From positions 12,296,141-12,360,140 of the forward strand of contig NC_052670.1 in NCBI RefSeq assembly GCF_016802725.1: a stretch of DNA of 64,000 nt, written 5' to 3'. A program made the position numbers and the translations under genes. The DNA is from Solenopsis invicta (Eukaryota; Arthropoda; Insecta; Hymenoptera; Formicidae). Positions 38,301-50,625 of the stretch are shown here, in pieces (position 1 is the first letter of the stretch; each line of letters opens with the position of its first letter). The notes beneath the pieces are model-generated. The model ran no database searches. It was not told where the DNA came from and saw nothing but the letters and a program-made list of their open reading frames with translations.

Positions 38301-38655
38301 ATCGCAATTTACGCTTTCCTAAAGCCGTGCGGCGAATGTTGGTAGTGTCACAGTCTACAATCCTGCAGCGACATATTACAGTTTCTAATATAGCCACGGT
38401 TTTGGGTTTAGCCATGCCCCACATCAACGAACTAATTCCGTTTCAACAGTAGACTGTGGAAGTCAAGATATTCCGGCTATTAAAACGGGACGTGTAAATA
38501 GTGTGCGATCAATATATACGACTATAAAAAGAAGAGATATCCATAGTTTTAGTGATACCTCGTGTGTTTTCGCGAAAGTTTAAAATCTTCGCGAAGTTTG
38601 AATTTTCGAATAACAATCGAATGCAATTCAAATTGTACGAAACTTGCGTGAAATT
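35312..38655. other. No supported gene
   Basis: AT-rich with an AT microsatellite at 37337-37359 and a GA tract at 36892-36907. CpG-dense at 37.4-37.95 kb, with opposing frames at 37422-37751 (minus) and 37586-37951 (plus) that show no domain. The 95-codon frame at 36245-36532 has no ATG at its start. Confidence 0.45.
37337..37359 (+). repeat. AT dinucleotide microsatellite
   Basis: Uninterrupted TA repeat of about eleven units. Confidence 0.9.
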
Positions 38656-39594
38656 CAAGGTAAGTGTATCCCGTATAGTCTAGTTTCAATATGACCCACT
38701 TGTTGTTTCTAAGTAGTTCCACGATCAATTGAACTAATAATATTGCTAGTATATCATAGAGTCGTAGAGATTGTCAACGTGATTGTAAAAGTTGATCAGT
38801 TTGTGTATTCTTTTGTTGAGTGATATCAAAAGTAAAATTTTCTTGATTATGTTTCACATGATCTAATATTTCGTGGGAAAGTTGCTGCTTTCTATAATTA
38901 TCAAGTGATGGTTATTAACTTCCGCAATTCATATTATGGTAACTATATAGTTTTTTATACTTTACAATGCTATATTTAATTTATATCTTCGTAACGTTCT
39001 GCTTATAATCAAAAAAAGAAAACTTTTTAGGAGCTACAGCTAATAGCCTACAGCTGATAGCCTAGAACAATGAGTATCAAAGTTTTTTTGATACTTTTCT
39101 CACTTCAGATCATAAATTTTAATCCATCTACTAACAATAAGCTCTGATCATAAGTCACGGTTTTAAGGAGGAAAAGTAAAGATAAGTTAAATGTTTATTT
39201 AATCGATTATTGACGTAAATAGTTCTTTGTGTACTCTTATATGTTAATAATGTCTTACATGTCAATATGTTAATAAATTTATAAGCTTATAAATGTAACA
39301 TTGGATTGTTTTATTATCTGTTTTTCTAACACTTTTTGTGAAAACAGATAATTAGATCACAGTTGAGTACATATATACCCAATACGATCTAAATGGCACT
39401 TTTTCTAAATATCTTCATCTTGCGCCACGTAAATATTTGAAATTGTCCTATATTTTCAATTTAAAATTAGTATTTGGAAATGTATTTTCTACTTTGAGTC
39501 TAGTCATCAGTTTTTAATTTTGGACTTAACAAAAAAATGGAAAAAAATCGCTAAGCTTTAATAGGTTACAGTATAAGGTACAGTTATTTTATTT
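38656..39594 (+). repeat. Dispersed repeat R1, copy 2
   Basis: Same-orientation partner of 29435-30373, about 9.2 kb apart. It carries a local duplication of the word CTACAGCT/TAGCCTA near 39.04 kb that is absent from copy 1. Divergence appears to be about one base in six, so both are old. Confidence 0.7.
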
Positions 39595-42500
39595 AACGAG
39601 ACAATTCACACGCAGTGCTAATTTCAGTAAAATCCTTTCCGTTGCTCGTGACCTAAGAACTACTTGGCAATTTTACAAGAGAAAAAGAGAGAGAGAGATC
39701 GACTTTAAATTGTAAAAATAAAAACTTATACGTGAAAGGAAAGATGACAGACTCTGACATCATATAGATCGCCATATATACTTCCTATCCAACGTGTTGG
39801 CAATCGTCGACGAGGTACGTGCGCGGACACGAACGCGGTGCGATTGCACATAAAGCGAGATTCGCGCGCGAGATGCGTCCCCACGGGCGAGAATATTTTT
39901 CGAGTCCTCTGTGAGCGTTGGGATATCGGACTACCCGCCACCCCCCGCCACCCCCTTTCCCTCCTATCCTCTTGAGTTCGAACCGCGTGTGTACCGGCGA
40001 GATAAGCTCTTCTCGCTTTTCGCGCTGGCCTTACCGGCCGACTACCTCCTGCGACGACGACGACGACGACGACGATGACTGCGCGAGGTTGGTAATGCAA
40101 TATTATTGGAGATCGCGGGGCGATCTCTCGTGTTTTCCATTGGCACACGCACGTACATACACGGCGCGCATGGATACATGACCGGGTGGTTCGCACCTGT
40201 GATATGCAAACGAGGTAAATTCACTCCCGCCCGTCCTTCTTTTCTTCGGTCAGGCGATATTGGAGGCGATGAAACTGATAACGTCGCCGATCTTAAATTA
40301 AATTTTTTCCCTTATCGTAGAGATCTTTCTGCTGGACGGATATTAAAATAATGAAGTCGTGAGTTATCCGTAATTGCATTTATCAAATTTAACAGGAATT
40401 TAATGCATTCCGACTAAAAAAATTAATGGACTTATTTTACGATGAAAAATACTGTAGTCTATTGTATTAATTCAGTTGATTCAGTCAGCACTAATACTAA
40501 TGCGTCAGATATTAAGCGCAGCTTAAGTTACGTATAAAATTATATATAAAATCACAAATATAAAGTAGTAATTAAATATAACACACAAAAATATGAGATA
40601 ATTAAAGTATTTCAATTGCAACGTGATTCGCGAAATTATTTTTCGCCATTCTATTCTGTAGTAATTTTATTTCAACTATTTGGCTGCTGAATCTATTAAT
40701 GGCACATACATCTATAAATAAAATTCCACAGATTTTGCTTTTAACGTAGCCCACGGCGAAATCTCTTTCTCTGAAAAGGAATTAATTGCGGGACAACTAT
40801 TCATGTTTCTGGCAAGTGCGCTAAGAGGGAATTAATTGCGCTGTATATGGATTGCCAGGTAGAGTTATCTGAGACTATCGTATATCTAGATTACACGCAT
40901 AGCCGTCGGCGATATATTTTCCATTGCGGTATCCGTAATTACTATACGAGCAATGTATTTTACGTTAAGCGCGCGCGTATTACGAATTTTCAACTGATTA
41001 ATTTGCGGCTAGACGCACAAATTTTCATGCAAAACTAGCACGAGTTAAATATTAAAGATTATCTAAGCTTCCTCCAAATTTCAGCAACTGTACGTAGGTA
41101 CACTTTAATATCCGTTATCATATGCAATATCTTGGCGTAGCGTAACAGCTTAAGTTATATCCGAATGTATTTTAGAGCTAAATTAAATTTTTTTTTCAAA
41201 CTATTTTGAGGTACATCATGATTTGCTGAATGTATTATATGTACACGCGACACGTATAAAGAGGGCTTTTATTTTTCACTGTAAGGTAATTGTACAGAAT
41301 TACGCCCCTGACCCGAATGACGCCACCGTAGTTCTTTATGTGTCCGTGATAAAACACAATTGAGTAAAAGTGTTTAAACATTATTGGAAAGCAGTCGTCA
41401 AAGTGTATCAAGTGTCGCCATCAAAGTAAGTAAACGTATGTAATGTGATTTTCCGTGAAAAGTGGTTTCCAAACACTCGTGTCGAATCTGTCACTTTTGT
41501 CCACGACAAAGTTTCTTCTCAAATTGTTACTGGGACAATGTAACCTGTAAAATCAAATAATTTTGAATTGTAATACAAAACGTTTTAGTTTTGCTCGATT
41601 AATATGTTTACAAAATGAAAAAAATAGTAAAGTATCATATAATTACATGGTTTTTGTGCAATATAATAGGGGTGGCTCGCGCTCAGATAGGGTGGCATAC
41701 ATTTGGTACATATTAGTAAATTGGAACAATCTAGAATTTTGATGGCATAATTCAGGACAATTCTTTTTTTCATAAAAATATTTTTTATTTATCTTCAGCT
41801 TTTATATACAATATTAACTTTAGATATAATTCATAGTCTTACCTAACATCACTTCGTTTCTTTTTCTCTTCAAATAATTTGTCAAAGCTTAGTCTTAGAT
41901 TGATTAAAGTAGCGTAATTTCGTACATTTACCTCATATGTTTATTATAGAATAACATTTAAACGTAAAAAAAATATTTTTTACTTAATATATTTATTTAT
42001 AACATAAAGCGTAAGGCTAAATTTTTTAAATATAGCAACTATTATTAGAATATTACAAACTTGGATATTTTACTTAGACATAAAAAGGAGAGAATGATGT
42101 ACATATTACATGCATAAAAGCGTTGATTTGTTCGGCGAATAAACGTGCTACCTAGACACGGCAGGCATCGCATGGCGACGGACGATGTGGTAGCGTCTGT
42201 CGTAAGATTATAAGAAATATTGCAGCACGAGATATAAAATATGCCGGTGATCGTGTTTGTCGCGGTATTTACATTCGTCGACAACGATGTCGTTGAACCG
42301 CGCGACTGTCACGCGTTTATGCGGCCGCCCTCATGCGTGGTACCGTACGAATACAATATATTCTCGCTGCTTGACACCTCTGTCGATTGGAAACGATACG
42401 AATATATGTCCTACGTGTTTGTTGGTCGCTTATCAGCGAGGGTGGTGGAGCACGGCGCGAGGTACAATCGTTGCCTCGCTATGCTAAGCTTTGACCACAC

Positions 42501-42800
42501 GTACCTGATACACACGCAATCTACTGTACTCTGTACGTGTGCAGCTAGACAGCTATTGACCTTTCAATAAATAGATAAGTTGATAATGTGTCCATTCCGC
42601 TCTGAAAATTTCTGTGACGTCCCTCCAGAAATCGATATTATTTAACGGTTTGCGATTGCCTACCAAGTTATTCATTTGCAATCTCCTTTAATTTAATTAC
42701 TCATTGACGCTGCTATATGTAACTGACTATGGCTTATTGAGACTTTTAAATCGTAATTTTCGATAAGTGATCTTTTCCTTTATAGAAAATTCGATATTTT
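39595..42800. other. CpG island then AT-rich sequence, no supported gene
   Basis: CpG-dense at 39.8-40.25 kb around a CGA microsatellite, AT-rich at 40.35-42.1 kb, CpG-moderate at 42.1-42.56 kb. The 156-codon minus-strand frame at 39726-40196 starts at GTG and reads a valine run through the CGA repeat. The 109-codon plus-strand frame at 42241-42570 begins with a true ATG but resembles nothing I know and has an overlapping rival frame. Confidence 0.45.
40051..40078 (+). repeat. CGA trinucleotide microsatellite
   Basis: Eight near-perfect CGA units ending in ATGACT. Reads as Asp, Arg or Val runs depending on frame and strand. Confidence 0.9.
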
Positions 42801-42810
42801 TTGCAAAACG

Positions 42811-43119
42811 TCCCTACTGAAAATAAAATGTTCGATTAAATGTAGAAAGTTCTATTCAGTTTAGTAAGATTAAATTGTGTTTTTGAACTTGCGTCTTTCA
42901 GTAAATATAAATTAGTCAATCAGTTGTGTATCGTATTGTATGGACTGTACTACACGTTTTACTAGAAAATTCATAAACACAATTTAATTGAACTTTTTAG
43001 AGTTCAATCGTTGTACTATACAACCCATTTGAAAGTTATTATATTTTACTAGAAAATAGAGGTTCAAACTAGACCGAATAGAGCTTCCTAGTAGTTTTAA
43101 TCAGACATTTTTAGCAGGA
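42811..43119. mobile_element. Diverged inverted-repeat element
   Basis: The left arm (about 42811-42870) and right arm (about 43060-43119) are imperfect complements: GTTCGATTAAA pairs with TTTAATCAGAC, and TTCTATTCAGT with ACCGAATAGAG. An inner pair, ATTAAATTGTGTTT and AAACACAATTTAAT, adds a second stem. TTTTACTAGAAAAT occurs twice in direct orientation (42957-42970, 43044-43057). Non-coding miniature element, class unknown. Confidence 0.5.
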
Positions 43120-44820
43120 ATAGAAGACGAGCAAACTTTATTAAGAGGCAGTCTTTTGCAATGATGTTATCAGAGTCAACATTCTCTTGCGAGTTTCTTA
43201 ATGAATAATACAATACATTCGACGAAGGGGAAGTACCTCTTCACGTTTTCACAAAGCACGTTATTTATCGGTGCGGTCAATAAGGAATGCATCCCTCGGA
43301 GTTTTCACTTCCTTCCTCGAGGACAGACTACAAATGCGAACGTTAGGTGCTAATGTGTTTTCGGTAGCAGGTAACTGTAAGGTGTTCCATTATCGTTAGT
43401 ACTACCCAAGATTAATGACGCGTAGATTTAAACGAAGTTCGACATTAAACGTGGATATTAGATTGCGATGTTTCACATTGAAAGTAGTAAAAAAAAGGAA
43501 GAGAGATCAACTCGGATATCCTTCGACGCTGAATGCAAAATATCATTTAATGACGAGTGTCAGAACGACGCGGTTATTCAGAATGTGATCACGGCGGACA
43601 TCACCGCGTTCTAAATCGCGTTTTATGGATACCTACGGGTATCAACGCTGCCGTAACTTTATTGCCTTAATCATGAGATATGGACGTCAATATAATCTTT
43701 GCGGCTGTAACCAATTATGAGAAGCTCCGATAATTTCGTTCATCGGTTTACATTCGATTATAAGCGATTTGCAATGAAACTCCAATCAACGATGTAACAA
43801 TGAAACGAATAAATACTACGTTGGTACAAATAAAATTTCTTACTGGTGTAAATGATTTTGTATTAATATGTTTATATTATGCGATTCATGTTTTATTGAA
43901 GTATACAGATATATATACGATACACTATCGTTTATAAGTTGGGAACGCTTGAGATTTTTTGCATCTTATGGAAAGTTAAGTAAAGAAAGTCTTTGAAAAA
44001 TTTTGAAAAAATTTAAGTACTTACATTATAACAAACATCTCTTTCTTCTCTTATTGTTATTCATAAACTCTTTAGTTTTAAAGTTAAAAAACGTTTTGTA
44101 AGAAATAAGTTTTTACTTAAGAAGTTCAATATTATTGCAAGAAATCCATTATCGTGCCATTTTTTTTTAAGAGCACTTTAAAGCTTAGGAAGCCTATTTA
44201 AAAGAAATCACGTTTTGTTCATTTTTGTCCAATAAATTTCATTAAGTTACTTGAAAGAAAAGAAATATGTTGAAATACCAATTTTGAATTTTATGTAATT
44301 CAGGAACAAAATAACGTAGAGGCGAAATTAAGAAACAGATTCAAAGCTCCAGCATTCTTGCTTTAAAACGCATATTTGAAAACTTTTTTACAATTTTGTT
44401 TCACCGAGATACTTAATTCCTCATGAAATATGAGAACATCGCAAGCGTTTTCAAACTTATGGACAGTTGTGTGGTGTAAAATTTAATTTGACATTTTTTG
44501 AAACAGTAGAAGACTATTTTTATTACCCGGCACTTCCATTACATTTCGTTTATTCTCGTGACCCTTTGCAATATCAAGCTACGTTGTAACTGCTGCGACT
44601 GGAATTTATCGATTGCTTACGCGTCTGTCGATCGACTTACAATGAACAGCACACGACTTTGTTGGTAAATAGGAGAGTAGGTTATCCCATTATCCGGTTT
44701 CGCAACGCTATCAAGTGACAGAAGACACATGGCGCACTGTGTCATTGACATTGCGTATGCGACGTGCCATGCGATTGTGCAGTCAGCTTCATTTGTTACT
44801 GTAAAACATTACGTTGAGGA
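43120..44820. other. No supported gene
   Basis: CpG-moderate at 43.2-43.75 kb, otherwise AT-rich. No frame of note on either strand. Confidence 0.55.
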
Positions 44821-45309
44821 CGTTTTTATTGACTGCCTCAATATTTTCATCGAAATAGCACGTCAGTGATAAGCTGACGTACCATATTTCATTCATCTAA
44901 ACAAATCCAACCTTTCCGCTTGTTGTTAATTCGATTTATCTTGTCGACGTTACTTTTTTTTATGAATATAGTCGCGAAAATTAGTTTCTTTATAAAAAAA
45001 GATAACTTTGCGAATACTCGAATAAATAAATTCAAAATGTCACAGATATTATATTTTCATCACCGTGAAATAAAATATTGACAATATTTTTACTGATTGC
45101 ATCGTTATTTTCACTAAGATACGTCACTGGCATATATTTTATTTGTCTTTTAATTCAGCTTCTCCATTCTAAATTTTTATTTAATTTACTCTGTCAACTT
45201 CAGTTATTTTCAGAAGTATTGCATTAACGCGAAAATTAATCTTTACAAAAAAAAAATTTTTCTCGTGAATTCCTGAAAGACTATAAATATGTATAAAATG
45301 TCACAAATG
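44821..45309 (+). repeat. Diverged tandem duplication, period about 263
   Basis: Unit 1 (44821-45049) and unit 2 (45084-45309) share, in order, a TTTTTATTGACTGC-like start, CACGTCAGTG/TACGTCACTGG, GCGAAAATTAGTTTCTTTA/GCGAAAATTAATCTTTA, and AAAATGTCACA at the end. Similarity is perhaps three bases in four, so the event is old. Confidence 0.55.
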
Positions 45310-47317
45310 TTTCTCTTTGAACTATGTACGAACGTATACCCACGTTGTCAGCAAATTTGACAGTACTTGCCGAAACAGGACTCCGTCTGTAAACTAAAAC
45401 GCTGAGTAAGCTTGCTCTTGATTTTATCAACACATTTTTGAAGTTTCGATACTCTCGATCAGAGTATCAACACTTGCATTAGCGGGGACGGTGCAAATTA
45501 ATTTCATAAAAAAAAACCTTAACAGTTTTATGGAGAATTATTAATAAATTAATGTCCTTAAAGCTTTGTTAAAATGGTAAAAAAATTGGTACGGAAAAAA
45601 AAGTTATTAAATCTATATATCGAGACCTGCATGTGTATACATATGTATGCATCAAATTATAATAATTGCTGCACGTTAATCGGCAAAGCAACCGCGTTCT
45701 TTATTACACGCTTTTTGTGCTCACAGCATAAAGACATAATTGTTGCTATTACGTACACAACGGCCATATAATTTAGACACGCGAATAACGTACCTTCCTG
45801 AGTTGGAAATACCGCGCTGCGACGCGACGGACGGAGATCTTCCGTGGAAAAGCTCTGAAGAAAGCCGCGAAAGAGACAGAGATGCGGTGATGCATTTTTA
45901 CAGAGACCGCCCACGTGGAAAAAGTCGGATGCTGGTAAGCCACGATAAGCGTTAATGGGCCACCGCCGGGCTTCATAAAAGTTATTAAATTTCTGTCAAA
46001 AGCTGTACTTTTACGGAAGCGGCCGTTAGAAGAGCGAGAACGGGAACACACCTGGCACGATCGAGGACGAGCATCGTCGTACCGCGGTCGACCGAAGAGC
46101 GTATTCGTAAATAGCTTTCGTGCTATCGACCAAACTTTAACTACCCGCGGACGTGGAAACGGCAAGTTCCGCAAAAGTTCGAGATGCGACGCGCTTTACG
46201 AGACTTTATCCCGCGTCTTGTCGTGGCAACGGCGACATGGTCTCTAAATTCTGCATGTCATGGAAGATGTTATCTTATCACATGGGCTTTTACAGAACAC
46301 GTTTCCTGAATGTAAATTCCAATTTTCAAAGTTTAGCAGACGTAGAAATGTAGCACAAGGATTATTGACTCTAACGAGACCCAAAATAGACACATTCTGA
46401 GAAAAATGCCCATAAAAAATTTACACATATGTCGCAGGGGTGTATAAATTTATGAAATACTCCTTTATGAAATCCAGGGTCCCATTGATATGATGTATAT
46501 TCAATGTATCAGGATAAGACATTTGCTCTTTCTGTCTATCAATCTAGGTTTTTTTTTATATTTACGAGCGAGAGATATCAACTAAAGGCGAAATTATTTA
46601 TACTTGACATGATCTATAATTTCTTTTTTTAGAGCCAATTTCTTTTTGAATTGAGAGTAATATAATCTCTTTTGCTTAACCCGGATTAAGTAAATATAGT
46701 CAGTCGCCTAGTTTTCTTTATACGATCATCCGGTATGTTTTTTACACTTCAATTAAAATCAATTTATTAAAGCTCATGGCCAGCAAAGATAGTCAAAAAA
46801 TAACAATTGGAAATAGGACCGGAGCATGAAAAAATGTTTTTGACGTAAAAGCAACTTGCAAAAATCAATTTTGCAATTAATTGTTGTCAATACTATTTTT
46901 TCATTCTCTCTTCGAGGTAAGACGGAGTATCTCTGTATCGCGTGATAAATGCTGAAATCACATAATTTATATCTTTTTGAGATTTTTTTATTTATTATTT
47001 GATCTCATTTTTTTTATTTATGACAGTATTAAATTATAATATATACTTTTAAAAGTATCCCATCTTGCCCATGAAGATGCCCCGTTTTATTCGACCTGTG
47101 GGAGAAGATGGAAAGAAATGACTTCTTTAAATGTTTTAAATAAAGTTTATAATTCTCTGAAGATTTTATTTAATGATAGTTATATTGAAAGATTGCTTCA
47201 AAGAACATTTAAGAACTAAAGATGATTCGTTAATTATGAAAACTTAACTTTTATTCATCATCAAACCTTAACTACATCATCTTACCCTACTTATCGTTAT
47301 ACATGTACTCTCGAACA
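45310..47317. other. CpG island and AT-rich sequence, no supported gene
   Basis: CpG-dense at 45.8-46.35 kb. A 133-codon minus-strand frame at 45773-46174 overlaps plus-strand frames and lacks recognisable domains. AT-rich from 46.4 to 47.3 kb. Confidence 0.5.
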
Positions 47318-47518
47318 CACGGAAAGTATGTTGCTGAAGTATCTAAAAATTTAACTAGATATAGATCTGAAAAAAATAATGAACGTTCAAGCATGGTGAG
47401 CACGCTGCAGAAAATTTTCACAATGCTGCAAAAAGTTTTAGTTTATACATTCTATATAATTTTGACAAAATTATCTAGCTACATTTTTAGATACCTTAGC
47501 AAAACCGTTCTTTTCGTG
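47318..47518. mobile_element. Miniature inverted-repeat element, CACGGAAAG family, copy B
   Basis: Left end CACGGAAAG, then TTGCTGAAGTATCTAAAAAT, a TTTAACTAGATATAGATCTGAAAA segment, and the inverted counterpart to the right (GACAAAATTATCTAGCTACA, TTTTTAGATACCTTAGCAAA, then CTTTTCGTG). Length about 200 bases, terminal repeats about 65 bases. The chance 87-codon frame across it is not a gene. Confidence 0.7.
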
Positions 47519-47626
47519 CAGCAAAAAACTACCGTGGCTGAGAAAACTGACATTTTCTCACTGTGAAGTGTAAAATTTATTCCAAGTGCCTATTCTTAGG
47601 TGAAACGCTTTAATATTAATTGCATA

Positions 47627-48153
47627 CGCGGTAAAAACGGTTTCGTTGAACGTCTAAAAATTTAATTGGCTACAGATCTGAAAATCATTTTATCGGGCCG
47701 ACAAAATTGTGTAGAATATTCAAGTTAGTTGCTAGAATGTCAAAATTTTTTACAACTTTGCTCATTATGCTTGACTATCTTGTATAATTATTTTGTTAAT
47801 GTGTATTTTTTGAACAAAATTATTTTCAGATCTGTATTTACTCTCTAAATTGAAATCAGTGTAGTATTTACTGAAAGACAGTGAATACGAGTAGCTTGTT
47901 ATCAGTGATGTATTATAATTATTTCATTTAGTGATATATGCAGTGTTTTTCAGTGACAATACATTGATTGAGCCAGTGAGAGTACTCTCTTCTTAATCAG
48001 AATCACTGAAAAATAATGAATAGTTACTGATGACACAGTTATAAGTATAGCACTGCAAACCAGTAAAATTCCACTGATTTAGATTTAGAGAGTAGATTGC
48101 TAGATATGCTAAATTTTTAGATATTTCGACCAATTTGTGTCATTCTTTCCATG
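47627..48153. mobile_element. CACGGAAAG-family element, copy C, split by a nested insertion
   Basis: Left part has AAAACGG, CGTCTAAAAATTTAATTGG and CAGATCTGAAAATCATTTT. The right terminal repeat starts at ATTATTTTCAGATCTGTATT and resumes after the insertion with GCTAAATTTTTAGATATTTCGAC and CATTCTTTCCATG. Removing 47841-48092 and one TA restores a continuous terminal repeat like those of copies A, B and D. It lies only about 110 bases after copy B. Confidence 0.65.
47841..48092. mobile_element. Nested TA-flanked miniature element (252 bases)
   Basis: Terminal inverted repeats start CTCTCTAAAT and extend through AAATCAGTG with two mismatches in the first 21 bases; weaker pairing reaches about 47 bases. 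TA flanks both ends (47839-47840 and 48093-48094), the target duplication typical of Tc1/mariner-type elements. It interrupts copy C, so it is younger. No transposase frame, hence non-autonomous. Confidence 0.7.
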
Positions 48154-49907
48154 TAATTTGAACTAAATACAATTTGGATTGGTAAAATTATGCATCGAAA
48201 TCTCGATATTAATACTCTGAACTATTGAGAATCTTAGAAGACCTGTAGAGCACCTAATGGGAACAAGCAACCAACGCTCAGGCGTTAGCTAGTTCGATAA
48301 TTTACAACAGATTTTGGAAGCGCACTCTTTCGCTGCCTCGCACGACATTATTCTTACTTATCTCTTGATAAATTAAAGAACCGTGAAAATTTTCGCGCCA
48401 AGTACCGGGGCTATTAAATCTTGATAAAAAATCAACCATCAGGCGCAGACGCCAGCACCTGCATTTATATACTACCCGTAAATTCTGTGTCGTTTAATAT
48501 CGCGCATATATCCAAATGACTATGAAAAATGCATAGTGGCCCTCTCACGCCCACCACCGCGCGTTATACTTGATAAAATATACGTCGGTCGTAATTCCGT
48601 ATACCAAAAAAAAAAAAGAAATCTATGACGACGCAGGTAAGCGAGAGGCGCAGATGGATTTACGACGTCGGCTTCCCCGTCACGGCACATGACGGATTTA
48701 GCCTGCACTTATCCTATCTTAAATGGGCTTATCTTAAATGGATTCCAAACGACGCTGACGCCTGCGATCAGCGTTTGCCAAGTATGGATGATCAAAGTCT
48801 GGCATCGGACAACGGTGTTTATTCGCCAAATATTCGACGAAAGCAAATACAGCGTGCTCACGTGACGAATTTTATTTACATTCGCGTTAACGCATACGAT
48901 TGTGAAAAGAATGCGTTGTTTGTTTTAACTTGACAAATATTTGCTAAACACATACGCTACATTTAGAATCGTTTATTTGCACAAGATGGATACATCAGTA
49001 AATGATTGGTCAAGAAATAACGTTAATTAAATTCTGCTAAACGACATTTATTGTAAATTAGATAAGAATTACATAACGAGCTTTCAATTATCGAATACTT
49101 GTTACCGATATGCATTGATCCTTACAATGAAATGAGATATCTCGTATAAACCACAGACATATCCGCATTGGTTCATCAACAAATATAAGTGTACTTGCAA
49201 TCTTGATAAACGAGTATCATGTACATAAATGGCTTGTATCATAAACTCCTTTTCTCATGGAAACGATCTTCCTGAGGTTCGATAGCAGCGCAACCAGATG
49301 CTGATCCGTTCTTCGGTTTATTCGCCGTCTATAAAATCGACCGCGTATAAAGAAGATACCCGTAAAATAAATTTTATCCTCAGTGGGATTATTTATCGTG
49401 ATATCCCCGGTTCCTGATTTCGTGCCGAGTAGAGGCGAGTCGCGGAGTCGTAATCCCACGGGTGGAATTTTATAGTCGCCGCGTAACGCTTACAGGTTGC
49501 CCCACAATCGCGCGTGTAATTCGGAGGATTGCATATGCAGTTCGTCGAGCCATAAATCAACGGTCTAAGGAGGAAGACGATGCAATTTGTAACTCGTTTT
49601 GTGTTGTGGACGCGCCAGAATCCCCGCGAAAGATGAGCGATAGGACGCCAGGGCTTTACTCCAATTACCCAAGTTTCCACATAAAATTCCAAAGGAAAAT
49701 ATGTTTTTGCGCTAGATAGCAAGTGGTTATACGGCGGAATATAATATTTACCTGTGGATACATGTGTGTTTACAGCTTCATATTAAGTCGTGCGAAAAAT
49801 CTCGTTATCTTTGCATGTACAGATTATCCACTCCAGCAACAAGATTTGCATCGTTAAAAATATATCTTTCATTCGAAGATGCGTACGTCGCATCTTAAAA
49901 TAGCACC
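48154..49907. other. No supported gene
   Basis: CpG-moderate at 48.25-48.9 and 49.3-49.72 kb. The 102-codon plus-strand frame at 48625-48933 starts with ATG and contains a small in-frame duplication (SYLKWAYLKW), but nothing identifies it as a protein and splice sites are not evident. The 109-codon minus-strand frame at 49393-49722 overlaps a plus-strand frame. Confidence 0.45.
49876..49896. repeat. Short perfect hairpin
   Basis: AAGATGCG and CGCATCTT around a five-base TACGT loop, just outside the left end of repeat R2 copy 2. Confidence 0.6.
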
Positions 49908-50625
49908 AAAAAATTTTTAATATCATTGCAACTTGTCCTATTATTACGTTTGAGTATCTATGTCAAATTCGAACATAATTCCCTTATTGGCTTAAAAGTC
50001 ATCTAACTTTTTGTTTGAACTGGTTTGTATGTAAAATCGCGTTTTATATGAAAATGGCATTACGAATTAAATCAAATTCTCTACATATATTAATTAAAAA
50101 CTCTAATAAATGGCCATAATTATTTAAGATACGTCGAATTCACAAAATCATAATTTTAGATTTATTACAATCAATGAATAGTCCATACATTTTTCTACAT
50201 TAAACAATAAAGATTCAAGCTCGATGTCTAAAATTAATAAAAAATGAAAAACAGTTTTTATCTACATTTTTAAATTACGTCGAATATTATTTGCATATCT
50301 CGAAACGAACTTCTGTTGGTTGGACGTTTCTTGCATAACTATGACCAAATATTTGTGTAAAAGTTCATTTGGATTTACTTACTCGTTTAAAAGTTATTCA
50401 TGTATCTAAAATTGTACGACAAAGTAGGATTATTCTCGCTGCATGAGCCATTGTAAGTTAAATTTCTTATTTTCTTTCTTGCAGCTGGTTTCAGAATCAA
50501 AATCTATTGTATTTACGATCAAAATTTTTTTGTCGTTGATTAAGAAAAAGGATACCCCTAAACAACCTGTAGTTTATAAAAATTTCGATTAATTTCAGGT
50601 GTTATTGCACAGTCCTAAATCTATA
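49908..50625 (+). repeat. Dispersed repeat R2, copy 2
   Basis: Partner of 14090-14576 in the same orientation. The extra length lies at about 50.12-50.34 kb between the shared ATTACGAATTAAATCAAATT-type block and TTTGTGTAAAA. The extra segment shows no clear terminal repeats, so a deletion in copy 1 is as likely as an insertion here. Confidence 0.6.

Noticed and set aside
39726..40196. 156-codon minus-strand open frame
   Set aside because: Starts at GTG and reads a valine run from the CGA microsatellite. Overlapping opposite-strand frames are typical of a CpG-dense, stop-poor patch.
42241..42570. 109-codon ATG-initiated plus-strand frame
   Set aside because: No known domain; a second overlapping frame (42257-42487) is equally open, and no splice sites or polyadenylation context support a gene.
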